A stretch of 16,271 nucleotides of DNA from Firmicutes bacterium UBA6418 (GCA_002439735.1 DJPG01000107.1:1-16271); one strand, 5' to 3'. Positions 1 through 6,906 are shown, counted from the first letter of the stretch. The notes: generated by a model not told the origin, from the sequence alone. Numbers and translations: made by a program.

Positions 1-124
1 CACAACCCGACAGGATTCGACGAAGCACAGGTGTCACGCGGCAGGCAGCCGGACGATCATGGGGTACGGCGGTGCATAAAAAAGCCCTGAAATTCCCATA
101 ATAAGATCGAAAATCAGCTGTTTT
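1..124. other. Window edge, no gene assigned
   Basis: All three forward frames are open from the left edge and close at 77-79, 88-90 and 99-101. None of the short tails (24-32 residues) is recognisable, so the end of an upstream gene cannot be assigned. The stretch also holds CGGTGCATAA (70-79) and ATTCCCATAA (92-101). Both recur upstream of the surface-protein gene near 9640-9685. Confidence 0.4.
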
Positions 125-153
125 TTGACTTTTTGTCCAGTTTATGGTAAACT
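125..153 (+). promoter_or_regulatory. Sigma-A-like promoter of the 3D-domain gene
   Basis: TTGACT (125-130) and TAAACT (148-153) are separated by 17 bases. This fits the vegetative consensus well and lies 26 bases upstream of the start codon at 180. Confidence 0.65.
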
Positions 154-179
154 GGTAAGGTCGGAGAATAGGAGGGCTT

Positions 180-1292
180 ATGATCGATAAACCAAAAGGC
201 CGGGCTGAACAGCTCCTTGAGCGGTTCTTTCTCTGGTGCCGTTCACAGAAAGAAGAAATGCAGGATGTCTTTGCGCCTGCCGGTGAATTGCTCCGAGAAA
301 AAAAGGCGTCACACCCACTTCTGGCTAAAATCACAATCACGGTAAGCTGCCTGCTCGTCTGTGGGCTGGTTATCGTCGGCTTTGCCACACCGAAAACAGT
401 ACATGTTGTTGTGGACGATTCGTTGGAGGAAACTCGGACGACATATCAAACAACAACGATGCGCGTGGACTCGTTTTTGGAGAATCACGGCGTTGATTAT
501 GTTTCCGGACAAGACGTCATCGATGTGCAGATGCACGATGGGATCGATGATGAAATGGAGATTCATATTACGAAAGCGTTTCAGGTGAGCGTGACAGCGG
601 ACGGTAAAACGCACAAGCTGATCACATTGCCGACTACGGTCGGAGAGATTCTGGCGGAACTTTGCATTGTGCCGGGATCGGAGGATCTTCTGAACGCGGA
701 TCTGGATGACGCTGTTTATAAGGATGAGGAGATCATTTTACAGCGGGTACGTAAGGAATATGAAACCAAAACAGTAAAAACGAATTTTGAAGTAAAATAT
801 GTTGCCGACAGTTCTTTGGTCATCGGCGAGACCAAAGTAGGACAAAAAGGCCGCAAAGGCGTAAAAGAAGAAACCTATGAAGTGACCTACATTGACGGGA
901 AAGAGGTCAAGAGAACTCTGTATACGACAGAGACGAAAAAGACAAAAAAAGACAAACTGATTCACTATGGGACGAAGCTCCTTTCGGGAATACCGTCCGG
1001 ACTTAAGTACAAGGAGAAGATCAGCCGGGTTCGCGCTGTTTCCTACTACTATCCGGGAAACCCGCATGGTTCCTATGGCCTGCCGTGCGAATACGGTACC
1101 TGCGCCGTGGATCCGGACTTGATCCCGCTGGGTTCACTCCTGTATATCGAGGGCTATGGCTATGCAATTGCCAACGATGTCGGCGGAGCAATCAAGGGAA
1201 AGACGGTCGATGTGTACATGGAACGCATGGCACAATGCGGTATCTGGGGCGCGCGCTGGTGCGACGTATATGTCATCCGCTACGGTGCGTAG
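180..1292 (+). CDS. DUF348/G5/3D-domain cell-wall protein (YabE-like)
   Basis: This is a membrane-anchored, outward-facing protein of the YabE/resuscitation-factor-like group, probably a peptidoglycan-active enzyme. After a basic N-terminus there is one hydrophobic segment (about residues 48-69). Two DUF348-like repeats follow (about 73-115 and 132-175), then a G5-type region (about 190-265) and a C-terminal 3D domain (about 283-369). The three aspartates that name the 3D domain are visible as D311 (AVDPDLIPLG), D333 (ANDVGG) and D344 (TVDVYM). In this family they form the MltA-like lytic transglycosylase active site. The start is set by AGGAGGG at 170-176. At 370 residues it is slightly shorter than Bacillus YabE, with two rather than three DUF348 repeats. 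The gene converges on the ABC operon and shares its terminator. The domain call is firm; the exact wall substrate is inferred. Confidence 0.9.
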   Translation: MIDKPKGRAEQLLERFFLWCRSQKEEMQDVFAPAGELLREKKASHPLLAKITITVSCLLVCGLVIVGFATPKTVHVVVDDSLEETRTTYQTTTMRVDSFLENHGVDYVSGQDVIDVQMHDGIDDEMEIHITKAFQVSVTADGKTHKLITLPTTVGEILAELCIVPGSEDLLNADLDDAVYKDEEIILQRVRKEYETKTVKTNFEVKYVADSSLVIGETKVGQKGRKGVKEETYEVTYIDGKEVKRTLYTTETKKTKKDKLIHYGTKLLSGIPSGLKYKEKISRVRAVSYYYPGNPHGSYGLPCEYGTCAVDPDLIPLGSLLYIEGYGYAIANDVGGAIKGKTVDVYMERMAQCGIWGARWCDVYVIRYGA

Positions 1293-1321
1293 CTCTGGCG
1301 GCAGACCAAAGAATCGAAAAG

Positions 1322-1371
1322 AAAATCCTTCCGCACAGTCGAAAATCACTGTTTGGAAGGATTTTGCTTTT
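1322..1371. terminator. Bidirectional intrinsic terminator
   Basis: AAAATCCTTCC (1322-1332) pairs perfectly with GGAAGGATTTT (1355-1365). An inner ACAGT/ACTGT stem (1335-1339/1348-1352) continues the hairpin. The right side is T-rich (CTTTTTATTT). On the minus strand the hairpin is followed by TTTTCTTTTC. It therefore serves both the 3D gene and the converging ABC operon, whose stop codon lies 9 bases away. Confidence 0.85.
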
Positions 1372-1374
1372 TAT

Positions 1375-2175
1375 TTATCGATCTCCGAGGAGAACACTGT
1401 CGGTGGTGAACTTACTGCCGCTGATCTCTTCAAACTTATGCAGAAGATCTTCAATCGTCAGCTGTTGCTTCTCTTCGCCACGAATATCAAGAATAATGCG
1501 ACCCTTATCCATCATAACCAGACGATTGCCATAGTTGATGGCGTCCTGCATATTGTGGGTAACCATCAGCGCGGTCAAACCGTGCTCGCGAATGATCTGA
1601 TCACTGAGCTGCAGAACCTTTGCGGAGGTTGCGGGATCCAGTGCCGCGGTGTGCTCATCCAGAAGCAGTAGCTTCGGCTTTTGCAGCGTTGCCATCAGCA
1701 GGGTGACTGCCTGCCGCTGCCCGCCGGAGAGCAGACCGACTTTCGTTTTCATGCGATCCTCCAAGCCGAGACCGAGTTGCGCAAGCGATGCACGGTACAG
1801 CTCCCGCTCTTTCTGCGAGATGCCCCAGGCGAGAGTTCTGCGTTTCGTTCTGCGATATGCCATGGCGAGATTTTCCTCAATCATCATGGTCGGCGCTGTG
1901 CCCATCATCGGATCCTGGAAAACTCTGCCGATGTACTTGGCTCTTTGGGTCTCATTTTTGTACGTCAGGTCCTCACCGTCAAGGATGATACGCCCGCCGT
2001 CCGCCTTATGTACACCGGCAATGAGGTTTAGCATGGTGGATTTACCGGCGCCGTTGCCGCCGATGACCGTGATAAAGTCACCGTCTCTTATGGTCAGGTT
2101 CAAACCCTGAAAAATCTGTTTTTCATTGATCGTTCCGATATTGAACGATTTATCGATCTGGATCATTCTAAGCAT
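1375..2175 (-). CDS. ABC transporter ATP-binding protein (COG1101 type)
   Basis: This is the ATPase subunit that powers the adjacent permease and binding protein. At 266 residues it has every motif of an active ABC ATPase: Walker A GGNGAGKST (39-47), Q-loop Q87, signature LLSGGQRQ (148-155), Walker B KLLLLDE (168-174) followed by the D-loop, and switch histidine H207 in VTHNM. The reading frame is open further upstream, but I place the start at 2175. GGGAGG (2184-2189) sits 8 bases before that ATG, and longer versions would run deep into the permease gene. The start overlaps the permease stop by 8 bases, which implies translational coupling. A second ATG three codons on (2166) is possible. 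Family membership is clear. Relatives include the TrpXYZ-type systems linked to aromatic amino acids, but the substrate cannot be read from this subunit. Confidence 0.92.
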   Translation of the reverse strand: MLRMIQIDKSFNIGTINEKQIFQGLNLTIRDGDFITVIGGNGAGKSTMLNLIAGVHKADGGRIILDGEDLTYKNETQRAKYIGRVFQDPMMGTAPTMMIEENLAMAYRRTKRRTLAWGISQKERELYRASLAQLGLGLEDRMKTKVGLLSGGQRQAVTLLMATLQKPKLLLLDEHTAALDPATSAKVLQLSDQIIREHGLTALMVTHNMQDAINYGNRLVMMDKGRIILDIRGEEKQQLTIEDLLHKFEEISGSKFTTDSVLLGDR

Positions 2176-3136
2176 GTGCTTCGCCTCCCAACTCCTGCGC
2201 GATGAGCGCGTCGTATTTTTTTGCGTTTTCACGACGCAGCTTCCGCTCTGCGGATTTTTTCTGCAGAACCGGAAGCGCAAGGGCGAACGCTACGATGATC
2301 GCGGTGATGATTTTGAGGTCGGTCGCCTTGAGGAAGCTGAAGGTCAGCGCGCAGGCGATGACGGTACGGTAAATGACCGCGCCGGCAATAATCGCCAGAA
2401 GCTTGAGCGCGAAGTTCATATCCCTGCGGATAAAAATCACTTCGCCGATGATGACCGAAGCAAGACCGATGACGATCGTTCCCTGTCCCATGGTGACCAG
2501 TGCCGAACCGTAGTCCAGCTGCGCGATCAGGCTGCCGGAAAGCGCAACCAGGGCGTTGGAAATCATCAGACCGAGGATGATGATGCGGTCGGTTCTGACA
2601 CCGAGCGAGCGAGCCATATTTTGGTTGCTGCCGGTCGCGCGCACCGCGCAGCCGATCTCGGTACCGAAGAAATAATATAACAGCGCGACGATTACCAGAC
2701 AGAAGATACCGCCGAGAATGATCGAGATGGTATTGCTTGCGGTTCCCTCCGGGAGCAGAGAAAGCATCCAGGTCTTGATGGATGGCTGCTCGAGCGCAAC
2801 GGTCGCCTTGTCGCTCATGATGCGGATATTGACCGAGTAAAGCGCGATCATGGTCAATATCCCGGACAAAATCGCCGGGATCTGAAAGATCGTATGTAAA
2901 AAACCGGTCACGAATCCGGCTGCCGCGCCTGCCAAAACCGCGCAGAGAATCGCCAGACCCGGACTCATGCCGGTATTGATCAGGACAACCGTGACCGCAG
3001 CACCGAGCGGGAAGGTACCCTCTACGGTCAGATCCGCGATGTCAAGAATTCTGAATGTTAAATATACCCCCAGCGTCAGGATCGCCCATATGAGACCTTG
3101 GGCGATGCCGCTCAGGATGGTTGCTGCTGATATCAT
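2168..3136 (-). CDS. ABC transporter permease (BPD_transp_2, COG4120 type)
   Basis: This is the integral membrane channel subunit of the ABC importer, 322 residues with many hydrophobic segments across most of its length. It opens with GLIWAILTLGVYLTFRILDI, a pattern typical of the branched-chain-amino-acid/ribose permease superfamily. The middle carries AVRATGSNQNMARSLGVRTD, the conserved cytoplasmic coupling-loop region of this superfamily, preceded by GTEIGCAVR. The C-terminus is a charged cytoplasmic tail rich in Lys and Arg. The start is preceded by a GGAGG site (minus strand, about 3145-3149). It is the middle gene of binding protein, permease, ATPase and overlaps the ATPase start. This gene order is the standard one for the COG2984/4120/1101 family. 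Direction (import) and partners are secure from context; the transported compound is not. Confidence 0.92.
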   Translation of the reverse strand: MISAATILSGIAQGLIWAILTLGVYLTFRILDIADLTVEGTFPLGAAVTVVLINTGMSPGLAILCAVLAGAAAGFVTGFLHTIFQIPAILSGILTMIALYSVNIRIMSDKATVALEQPSIKTWMLSLLPEGTASNTISIILGGIFCLVIVALLYYFFGTEIGCAVRATGSNQNMARSLGVRTDRIIILGLMISNALVALSGSLIAQLDYGSALVTMGQGTIVIGLASVIIGEVIFIRRDMNFALKLLAIIAGAVIYRTVIACALTFSFLKATDLKIITAIIVAFALALPVLQKKSAERKLRRENAKKYDALIAQELGGEAHA

Positions 3137-3155
3137 TTCTAAACCTCCGAAACCT

Positions 3156-3196
3156 GCAGCGGATGCGCGGCTCTTTCAGGCGGGCGCATCCACTGC
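3156..3196 (-). promoter_or_regulatory. Strong intercistronic mRNA hairpin
   Basis: On the minus-strand transcript, 3184-3196 and 3156-3168 form a 13-bp stem with one G-U pair and a 15-base loop. There is no T-run after it, so it is not an intrinsic terminator. It lies between the binding-protein stop and the permease start, where such stems commonly protect the upstream message and raise binding-protein yield relative to the membrane subunits. Confidence 0.65.
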
Positions 3197-3267
3197 TGTT
3201 TTGTGTGCGTCTGTAGTTTTGTTTTTACTGTTTTTTTACTTTTTCGTGTATGGAGACCACATCCACG

Positions 3268-4296
3268 CTACGGGAGCAGAGTTGCGGTGCTCTTCAGATC
3301 ATCCGGGATCGTGATGCCTAATTTATCGGCCGTTTCGGTATTGATGGCAACCTCCAGAACATCTTCCGATGTCTGATATTCTACAGGCATCTCTGCAGGT
3401 GTTGCTTCACCCTTGAGGATCTTGACCGCCATCGCGGCGGTTGTCTTGCCTAATTCGTAGTAATTGATGCCGTAGGTCGCGAACGCACCATTTCCGACCA
3501 TACCGGATTCGCCGACGATGGTCGGGAGACCGCATTCGTTGGCGGCGGCCGATACGGTTGTCATGCCATCAGCCAACGTGTTGTCGGTTGGGATGTAGAT
3601 GAAATCAACCTGTCCCTTGAGGGATTCAATGGCGGATTTTGCTTCGTCGATGGCGGAAATCGTCTTCACAACGGATTCCATGCCCTGCTCTTTGATGGCC
3701 GCTTCCGCAAGATCCGACTGGATCTTGGAGTTGGATTCGCTGGAGCAGTACATGATTGCGACCTTCTTAGCATCCGGGATCAGCTGTTTGCCGAGCGCGA
3801 TCTGCTGCGCGACCGGGTTCATATCGGAAGTACCGGTGAGGTTTGCGCCCGGAGCGTCATTGGAAGCGATCAGACCGGAGCCTGCAGGATCGGTAACCGC
3901 CGTGAAAAGAACCGGAATATCGGAAGTCTTTTCTTTGACAGCCGATGCGCAAGGCGTCGCGACTGCGAGGATCAGATCGGAATTTTCGTTGATCAGCGTA
4001 TCCGCGATGCTCGGACAGTTCGCAGCCTCTGCTGCAGCGGACAGTTGGTGGATGGTAATGTTTTCCCCATCGACATAGCCAGCGTCAGCAAGGCCATCAA
4101 TGAAGCCCTGGGTTGCGTTCTGCAGTGCCGTGAATTCGCCGAACTGCATGATGCCGATCTTTAATTTTTCACCGTCGGTACCGGAATCGGCGTCATCGCC
4201 GGAGCTGCCGCAGCCTGTCAGAAGCAGTGCCGCCGTGAGCAGACAGATCAAGAATAAAGAAAGTGTTTTCTTTGAAGTGTGCTTTAACATGTTCAT
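3268..4296 (-). CDS. ABC transporter substrate-binding lipoprotein (ABC_sub_bind, COG2984)
   Basis: This is the extracellular ligand-binding subunit, 342 residues. It begins with a lipoprotein signal: basic MNMLKHTSKK, a hydrophobic core and lipobox LLLTGC with the acylated cysteine at residue 29. A Gly/Ser/Asp-rich linker follows, then the periplasmic-binding-protein fold (KIGIMQFGEFTALQNATQG onward). Recognisable family stretches include ILAVATPCA, DIPVLFTAVTDPAGSGL and VAIMYCSSESNS. The start at 4296 is chosen because AGGAGG (4303-4308) lies 6 bases upstream. The ATG eight codons earlier would be buried around that ribosome site. It is the first gene of the operon and sits behind a long attenuator-like leader. 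This family (the TrpX group) has been linked to tryptophan and tyrosine uptake in Firmicutes. An aromatic amino acid ligand here is inferred from that and from the Tyr-rich leader peptide. Confidence 0.92.
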   Translation of the reverse strand: MNMLKHTSKKTLSLFLICLLTAALLLTGCGSSGDDADSGTDGEKLKIGIMQFGEFTALQNATQGFIDGLADAGYVDGENITIHQLSAAAEAANCPSIADTLINENSDLILAVATPCASAVKEKTSDIPVLFTAVTDPAGSGLIASNDAPGANLTGTSDMNPVAQQIALGKQLIPDAKKVAIMYCSSESNSKIQSDLAEAAIKEQGMESVVKTISAIDEAKSAIESLKGQVDFIYIPTDNTLADGMTTVSAAANECGLPTIVGESGMVGNGAFATYGINYYELGKTTAAMAVKILKGEATPAEMPVEYQTSEDVLEVAINTETADKLGITIPDDLKSTATLLP

Positions 4297-4347
4297 GTTT
4301 GTCCTCCTAAAATGTTTCAAAGTTTTAATGTTTGGGAATCGATACGA

Positions 4348-4396
4348 AATAAAAAGCCACTTGCGGTATTATTATGGGTAAATAAACCACAAGCGG
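4348..4396 (-). terminator. Attenuator terminator in the ABC operon leader
   Basis: In the minus-strand RNA, CCGCTTGTGG (4396-4387) pairs with CCGCAAGTGG (4366-4357). This gives 10 bp with two G-U pairs and a 20-base A/T-rich loop. CTTTTTATTT follows at once. It lies inside the leader, between the promoter and the first structural gene, with the ribosome site of the binding protein about 40 bases further on. It therefore looks like a conditional terminator rather than the end of another gene. Confidence 0.75.
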
Positions 4397-4406
4397 ACTT
4401 TATCAT

Positions 4407-4463
4407 TCACATATTCAGTTTATGGCTACTATGTGATTGCAAGTCTTTTTTACCTTATGCAAT
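4407..4463 (-). promoter_or_regulatory. Competing leader RNA segments (antiterminator and anti-antiterminator)
   Basis: The minus-strand segment AAAAAGACTTGC (4450-4439) can pair with the far arm of the terminator and its U-tract (4364-4351). This gives 12 bp with a two-base bulge and would block the terminator. The same segment can instead pair, through CTTGCAAT (4443-4436), with ATTGCATAAG (4463-4454), which overlaps the last codons of the leader peptide. A further 7-bp stem (4430-4436/4407-4413) lies between these and the terminator. The pairings are read directly from the sequence; the switching order is inferred. Confidence 0.5.
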
Positions 4464-4506
4464 TGTCCTTCGTAAAGTAATCATAGTAATAAAGACCGAA
4501 TAACAT
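4450..4506 (-). CDS. Tyr/Phe-rich leader peptide of the ABC operon
   Basis: This 18-residue ORF reads MLFGLYYYDYFTKDNCIR. Its start is preceded by GGGAGGA (about 4513-4519), a strong ribosome site at good spacing. It lies about 45 bases into the transcript from the promoter at 4555-4583. Four Tyr and two Phe codons crowd into codons 3-11, a density typical of amino acid leader peptides such as those of phe, his and trp operons. Its last codons overlap an RNA segment that can pair with the antiterminator strand. The probable role is as a cis-acting sensor: ribosome progress through the Tyr run would set which leader hairpin forms. The peptide itself probably has no separate function. No homology is claimed; the call rests on position, ribosome site, codon content and the downstream terminator. 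Confidence 0.7.
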   Translation of the reverse strand: MLFGLYYYDYFTKDNCIR

Positions 4507-4554
4507 TGCTCTTCCTCCCGAATTTTATTTGTCGAATCTTTCGGTTCTGTAGAC

Positions 4555-4583
4555 ATCTTACAACGGCAAAACGCATTTGTCAA
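4555..4583 (-). promoter_or_regulatory. Strong promoter of the ABC transporter operon
   Basis: On the minus strand, perfect TTGACA (4583-4578) is followed 17 bases later by TAAGAT (4560-4555). It is preceded by an A/T-rich upstream tract. Transcription should begin near 4548, giving a leader of about 250 bases before the binding-protein start. Confidence 0.85.
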
Positions 4584-4644
4584 TAGAAATTTTCAGAAAA
4601 TTCAAAAAAATAATAAAAAAGCATGGGAAAATTGGTTCGGTGCA

Positions 4645-4686
4645 CAAAAACACAAGAACCCCTGACTGTTTTCTTTGTCAGGGGTT
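4645..4686 (-). terminator. Terminator of the alanyl-tRNA editing gene
   Basis: AACCCCTGAC (4657-4666) and GTCAGGGGTT (4677-4686) form a perfect 10-bp stem with a 10-base loop. It is followed on the minus strand by CTTGTGTTTTTG. It lies just after the stop codon at 4704. Confidence 0.8.
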
Positions 4687-4703
4687 TTAGAATGGGCGCA
4701 AAG

Positions 4704-5936
4704 CTAGCGCAGGTGTTTTTCGATCAGATCCAGGAATGTGTCGACATATTCGCTGCTTGTGAAGATCGCGCGGGCGAGCGAAGCGTTGCCGCCGCCCTTG
4801 CCGTTATAGATCGAAGCGTTTTCCTTGACCAGCCGGCCGCAGTCCGTCCTGCCGTTTGACACCAGAAAAACCGTGTGCGTCGGTTCATGAACCAGGAAAG
4901 CGATCTTGTCGATCTGCGGGGAGATCTCGCGACCCAGAGAAGCCAGATCGTCGAGCGATAAAAGCTCGTAACGCCGGACGAGCGGAAGCGCACTGCCCGC
5001 GGCAACGGACGCGGTGATCTCCGCCTGTATCGCGGCAGCCTCTCTGGCAAGGACTTCCTTTTTGAGCAGGTGGAGCTGCGTACGGGACTCCTTGTTCTTT
5101 TCCTGGCTGCTTTCGTACTTGTCGAGGACATCTTCCGTACCGGCGCTCAGCTTATTGCAGAGGGCGGTCAGCACATCCATCTCCTCCTGATATTTGAGGA
5201 AGGCGCGTCTGCCGGCCTCAAAATAAATACGGAACATCCCCTTGTTCGGCTCCACTTTGAAGATCTTGACCATGCCGACCTGCCCGGCTGTGGACGGGTG
5301 CGTACCGCAGCAGGCAACGCAGTCCGCTGGGTTTTCGATATCGCCGACACAGACGATCGTGATGTCCTGTTCGATGGTGAGGGCTTTGCGGAGCGGAAGA
5401 TGCTCGGCTTCTTTTTTGGTATCGAAATGGCGCGTGATGACCGGCGCGTTGCTCCAGATCGCTTCATTGGTACACAGCTCGGCGTGCTTCGCCATTTCCC
5501 AGGTGACGGTCTGAAACTCCGGTTTCGCTTCCAGGCTGATGTCGATCGTCATATAATGGTCACCCATGTGGAAGCCGCGGTTGACGCCGCCGTATTCGCG
5601 GTAGAACATCCCGCTGAGGATGTGCTCGCCGCAGTGACGCTGCATATTGTCGAAGCGGTGCTCCCAGTCAATCGCCAGCCGGACGGTATCCCCGGGCGCG
5701 AACGCGTTTTGCGGAGCCTCGACACAGTGAAAGATCTCGTCCTGATATTCATAAACGTCTGTGACCGGGAAGTCGTTCATGCTGCCGATATCACAGCTCT
5801 GCCCGCCTCCGGTCGGGAAAAAGATCGTCTGATCCAGACATACCAGCGTCTTGCCGTCGCGGCTCTGCACACTCTGAACAACGGCGTCACATTCTTTTTG
5901 ATAAACGTTTTCGCGAAACAATCTGCGTGTATTCAT
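4704..5936 (-). CDS. Alanyl-tRNA editing protein, AlaX-L type with DHHA1 domain
   Basis: This is a free-standing relative of the alanyl-tRNA synthetase editing half. The family hydrolyses Ser- or Gly-tRNA(Ala), protecting translation from mischarging. The 410 residues begin with the beta-barrel domain (FFPTGGGQSCDIG, 39-51). The tRNA_SAD zinc site follows, with motif HCGEH (H101, H105) and CCGTH (C209, H213), so all four metal ligands are present. RIYFEAGRRA (236-245) precedes a coiled segment (about 250-305). The C-terminus is DHHA1-like and ends in the glycine-rich GGGNAS near residues 379-384. The aminoacylation core is absent, as expected for this class. The start at 5936 has AGGAGG 6 bases upstream. 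It appears monocistronic, with its own terminator at 4657-4686. The family call is very secure; serine versus glycine preference cannot be told. Confidence 0.93.
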   Translation of the reverse strand: MNTRRLFRENVYQKECDAVVQSVQSRDGKTLVCLDQTIFFPTGGGQSCDIGSMNDFPVTDVYEYQDEIFHCVEAPQNAFAPGDTVRLAIDWEHRFDNMQRHCGEHILSGMFYREYGGVNRGFHMGDHYMTIDISLEAKPEFQTVTWEMAKHAELCTNEAIWSNAPVITRHFDTKKEAEHLPLRKALTIEQDITIVCVGDIENPADCVACCGTHPSTAGQVGMVKIFKVEPNKGMFRIYFEAGRRAFLKYQEEMDVLTALCNKLSAGTEDVLDKYESSQEKNKESRTQLHLLKKEVLAREAAAIQAEITASVAAGSALPLVRRYELLSLDDLASLGREISPQIDKIAFLVHEPTHTVFLVSNGRTDCGRLVKENASIYNGKGGGNASLARAIFTSSEYVDTFLDLIEKHLR

Positions 5937-5950
5937 AAAAATCCTCCTGC

Positions 5951-5977
5951 TGATAGAATGGTTAGAATTGATAGAAT
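5951..5977. repeat. Direct repeat TGATAGAAT in a divergent promoter region
   Basis: TGATAGAAT occurs at 5951-5959 and 5969-5977, start to start 18 bases, with a partial TTAGAAT between (5962-5968). It lies between the divergent alanyl-tRNA editing and cwlD genes and could bind a regulator. Chance in an A/T-rich spacer is not excluded. Confidence 0.4.
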
Positions 5978-5978
5978 C

Positions 5979-5987
5979 ATTGTAACA
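5979..5987 (-). promoter_or_regulatory. Extended -10 promoter of the alanyl-tRNA editing gene
   Basis: The minus strand reads TGTTACAAT, an extended -10 (TGnTAnAAT). No convincing -35 is seen 16-18 bases upstream. It lies 42 bases before the start at 5936. Confidence 0.45.
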
Positions 5988-6041
5988 CAGCTACATATAA
6001 ATAGCTATGAAAAAGATCCGAAAGCGAAAGGAAAGAATGGA

Positions 6042-6857
6042 ATGAGAAAGGGAAAATTTCTTCTGCTGCTGGCAGGATGCGCGGTGCTGCTCGGTTTGCT
6101 GTTCCGGTTCCTGATCTGGACGGGATCCTCTCCGACAGTACAGGTCATGCCGGAGCAAAAGCCGGTCATCGTCATCGACGCGGGACACGGCGGCATGGAT
6201 GGCGGCGCGTCCTCGGCAGACGGCGTGCAGGAAAAAGACATCAACCTGGCGATCGCCAAGTGCCTGCAAGAAGAAATGCGGGGCTATCCGGTGGAAGTCA
6301 AGATGACCCGAACCGATGACCGCGGTCTGTATACGGACGATGAACGACCGATCCGCCAAAAGAAGCGGGAAGATCTTTTGAACCGCAAAAAAATGATAGA
6401 GCAGGAGGATGTAATCCTAGGGGTATCCATCCATCTGAACAGCTTTCCACAGGATGAAAAAGTATACGGCGCGCAGGTTTTTTATCCGCCGGAAACGAAC
6501 GCGGGAACAACTGTTTCCGAGCAGGAATATACGGCCGGGGAGTTCGCGGAAGCGATCCAGAAATCGCTGGAAACCAACATTTCGGACGGTAGGGAACGCA
6601 GCGCGATGAGCAAAAATGATATTCTGCTTTTTCAGGACACCGACAGCAGCGTGCTCTTGGTAGAATGTGGATTTTTGTCGAACCCCAACGAGTGTATGCT
6701 GCTGCAAACGGCAGAATATCAACGGCTTTTGGCATCCTGCATCTGGCAGGGAATCAATGAAATTTTATACCTAAAAAAGGTAGAAACGTTGGAGATCATT
6801 GACAGTGCGAACAAGAGCGTAAAAACTAAAAAATCCAACACAAAAATATGTGGATAA
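6042..6857 (+). CDS. cwlD: N-acetylmuramoyl-L-alanine amidase, CwlD-like
   Basis: This is a zinc amidase (Amidase_3) that cleaves the amide bond between muramic acid and the stem peptide. CwlD proteins do this in spore cortex to allow muramic-delta-lactam formation. The 271-residue product has an N-terminal membrane anchor or signal (about residues 5-26). The catalytic domain follows, with all zinc and catalytic residues visible: H49 (DAGHGGMDGG), E64 (VQEKDIN), H131 (SIHLNSF) and E208 (LVECGFLSNP). RKKMIEQEDVILGVSIHLN and overall size match CwlD better than general autolysins. I start at 6042, because the longer open frame runs antisense through the neighbouring gene. The ribosome site is weak (AAAGGAAAG, about 6026-6034). 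CATATAAA (5994-6001) loosely resembles a sporulation-sigma -10, but no matching -35 stands out. The stop codon lies inside a perfect DnaA box. The tail after about residue 246 is Lys/Ser-rich and unusual. Confidence 0.88.
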   Translation: MRKGKFLLLLAGCAVLLGLLFRFLIWTGSSPTVQVMPEQKPVIVIDAGHGGMDGGASSADGVQEKDINLAIAKCLQEEMRGYPVEVKMTRTDDRGLYTDDERPIRQKKREDLLNRKKMIEQEDVILGVSIHLNSFPQDEKVYGAQVFYPPETNAGTTVSEQEYTAGEFAEAIQKSLETNISDGRERSAMSKNDILLFQDTDSSVLLVECGFLSNPNECMLLQTAEYQRLLASCIWQGINEILYLKKVETLEIIDSANKSVKTKKSNTKICG

Positions 6858-6886
6858 CTTTCCGTTGACAAATGGACATGAAAGCG

Positions 6887-6906
6887 TTCAACGTTGAAAT
6901 TTCAAC
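6887..6906. repeat. Overlapping TTCAAC/GTTGAA palindromes
   Basis: TTCAACGTTGAA (6887-6898) and GTTGAAATTTCAAC (6893-6906) are both perfect palindromes that share a half-site. The result is alternating TTCAAC, GTTGAA and TTCAAC. Isolated GTTGA copies recur at about 6940 and 7019. It may be a protein-binding site between the first two DnaA boxes. Confidence 0.5.

Noticed and set aside
1..101. C-terminal end of an upstream gene
   Set aside because: Three frames are open with different stops and none gives a recognisable tail, so choosing one would be a guess.
1500..1515. Further DnaA boxes (TTATCCATC near 1505, TTATCCAAA near 12265)
   Set aside because: They are imperfect, isolated and inside coding sequence. 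Only the 6849-6981 group is clustered and exact.
4300..4560. T-box riboswitch ahead of the ABC operon
   Set aside because: The expected T-box sequence (AGGGTGGNACCGCG-like) and specifier-loop architecture are absent. A short ORF with its own ribosome site fits better.
5070..6041. Long plus-strand open frame before cwlD
   Set aside because: It is antisense to the well-supported alanyl-tRNA editing gene and merely joins the cwlD frame; the signal/anchor and domain begin at 6042.
6007..6045. 12-codon ORF (MKKIRKRKERME) overlapping the cwlD start
   Set aside because: It has no ribosome site. The TGA/ATG overlap with cwlD is suggestive of coupling, but there is nothing else to support it.
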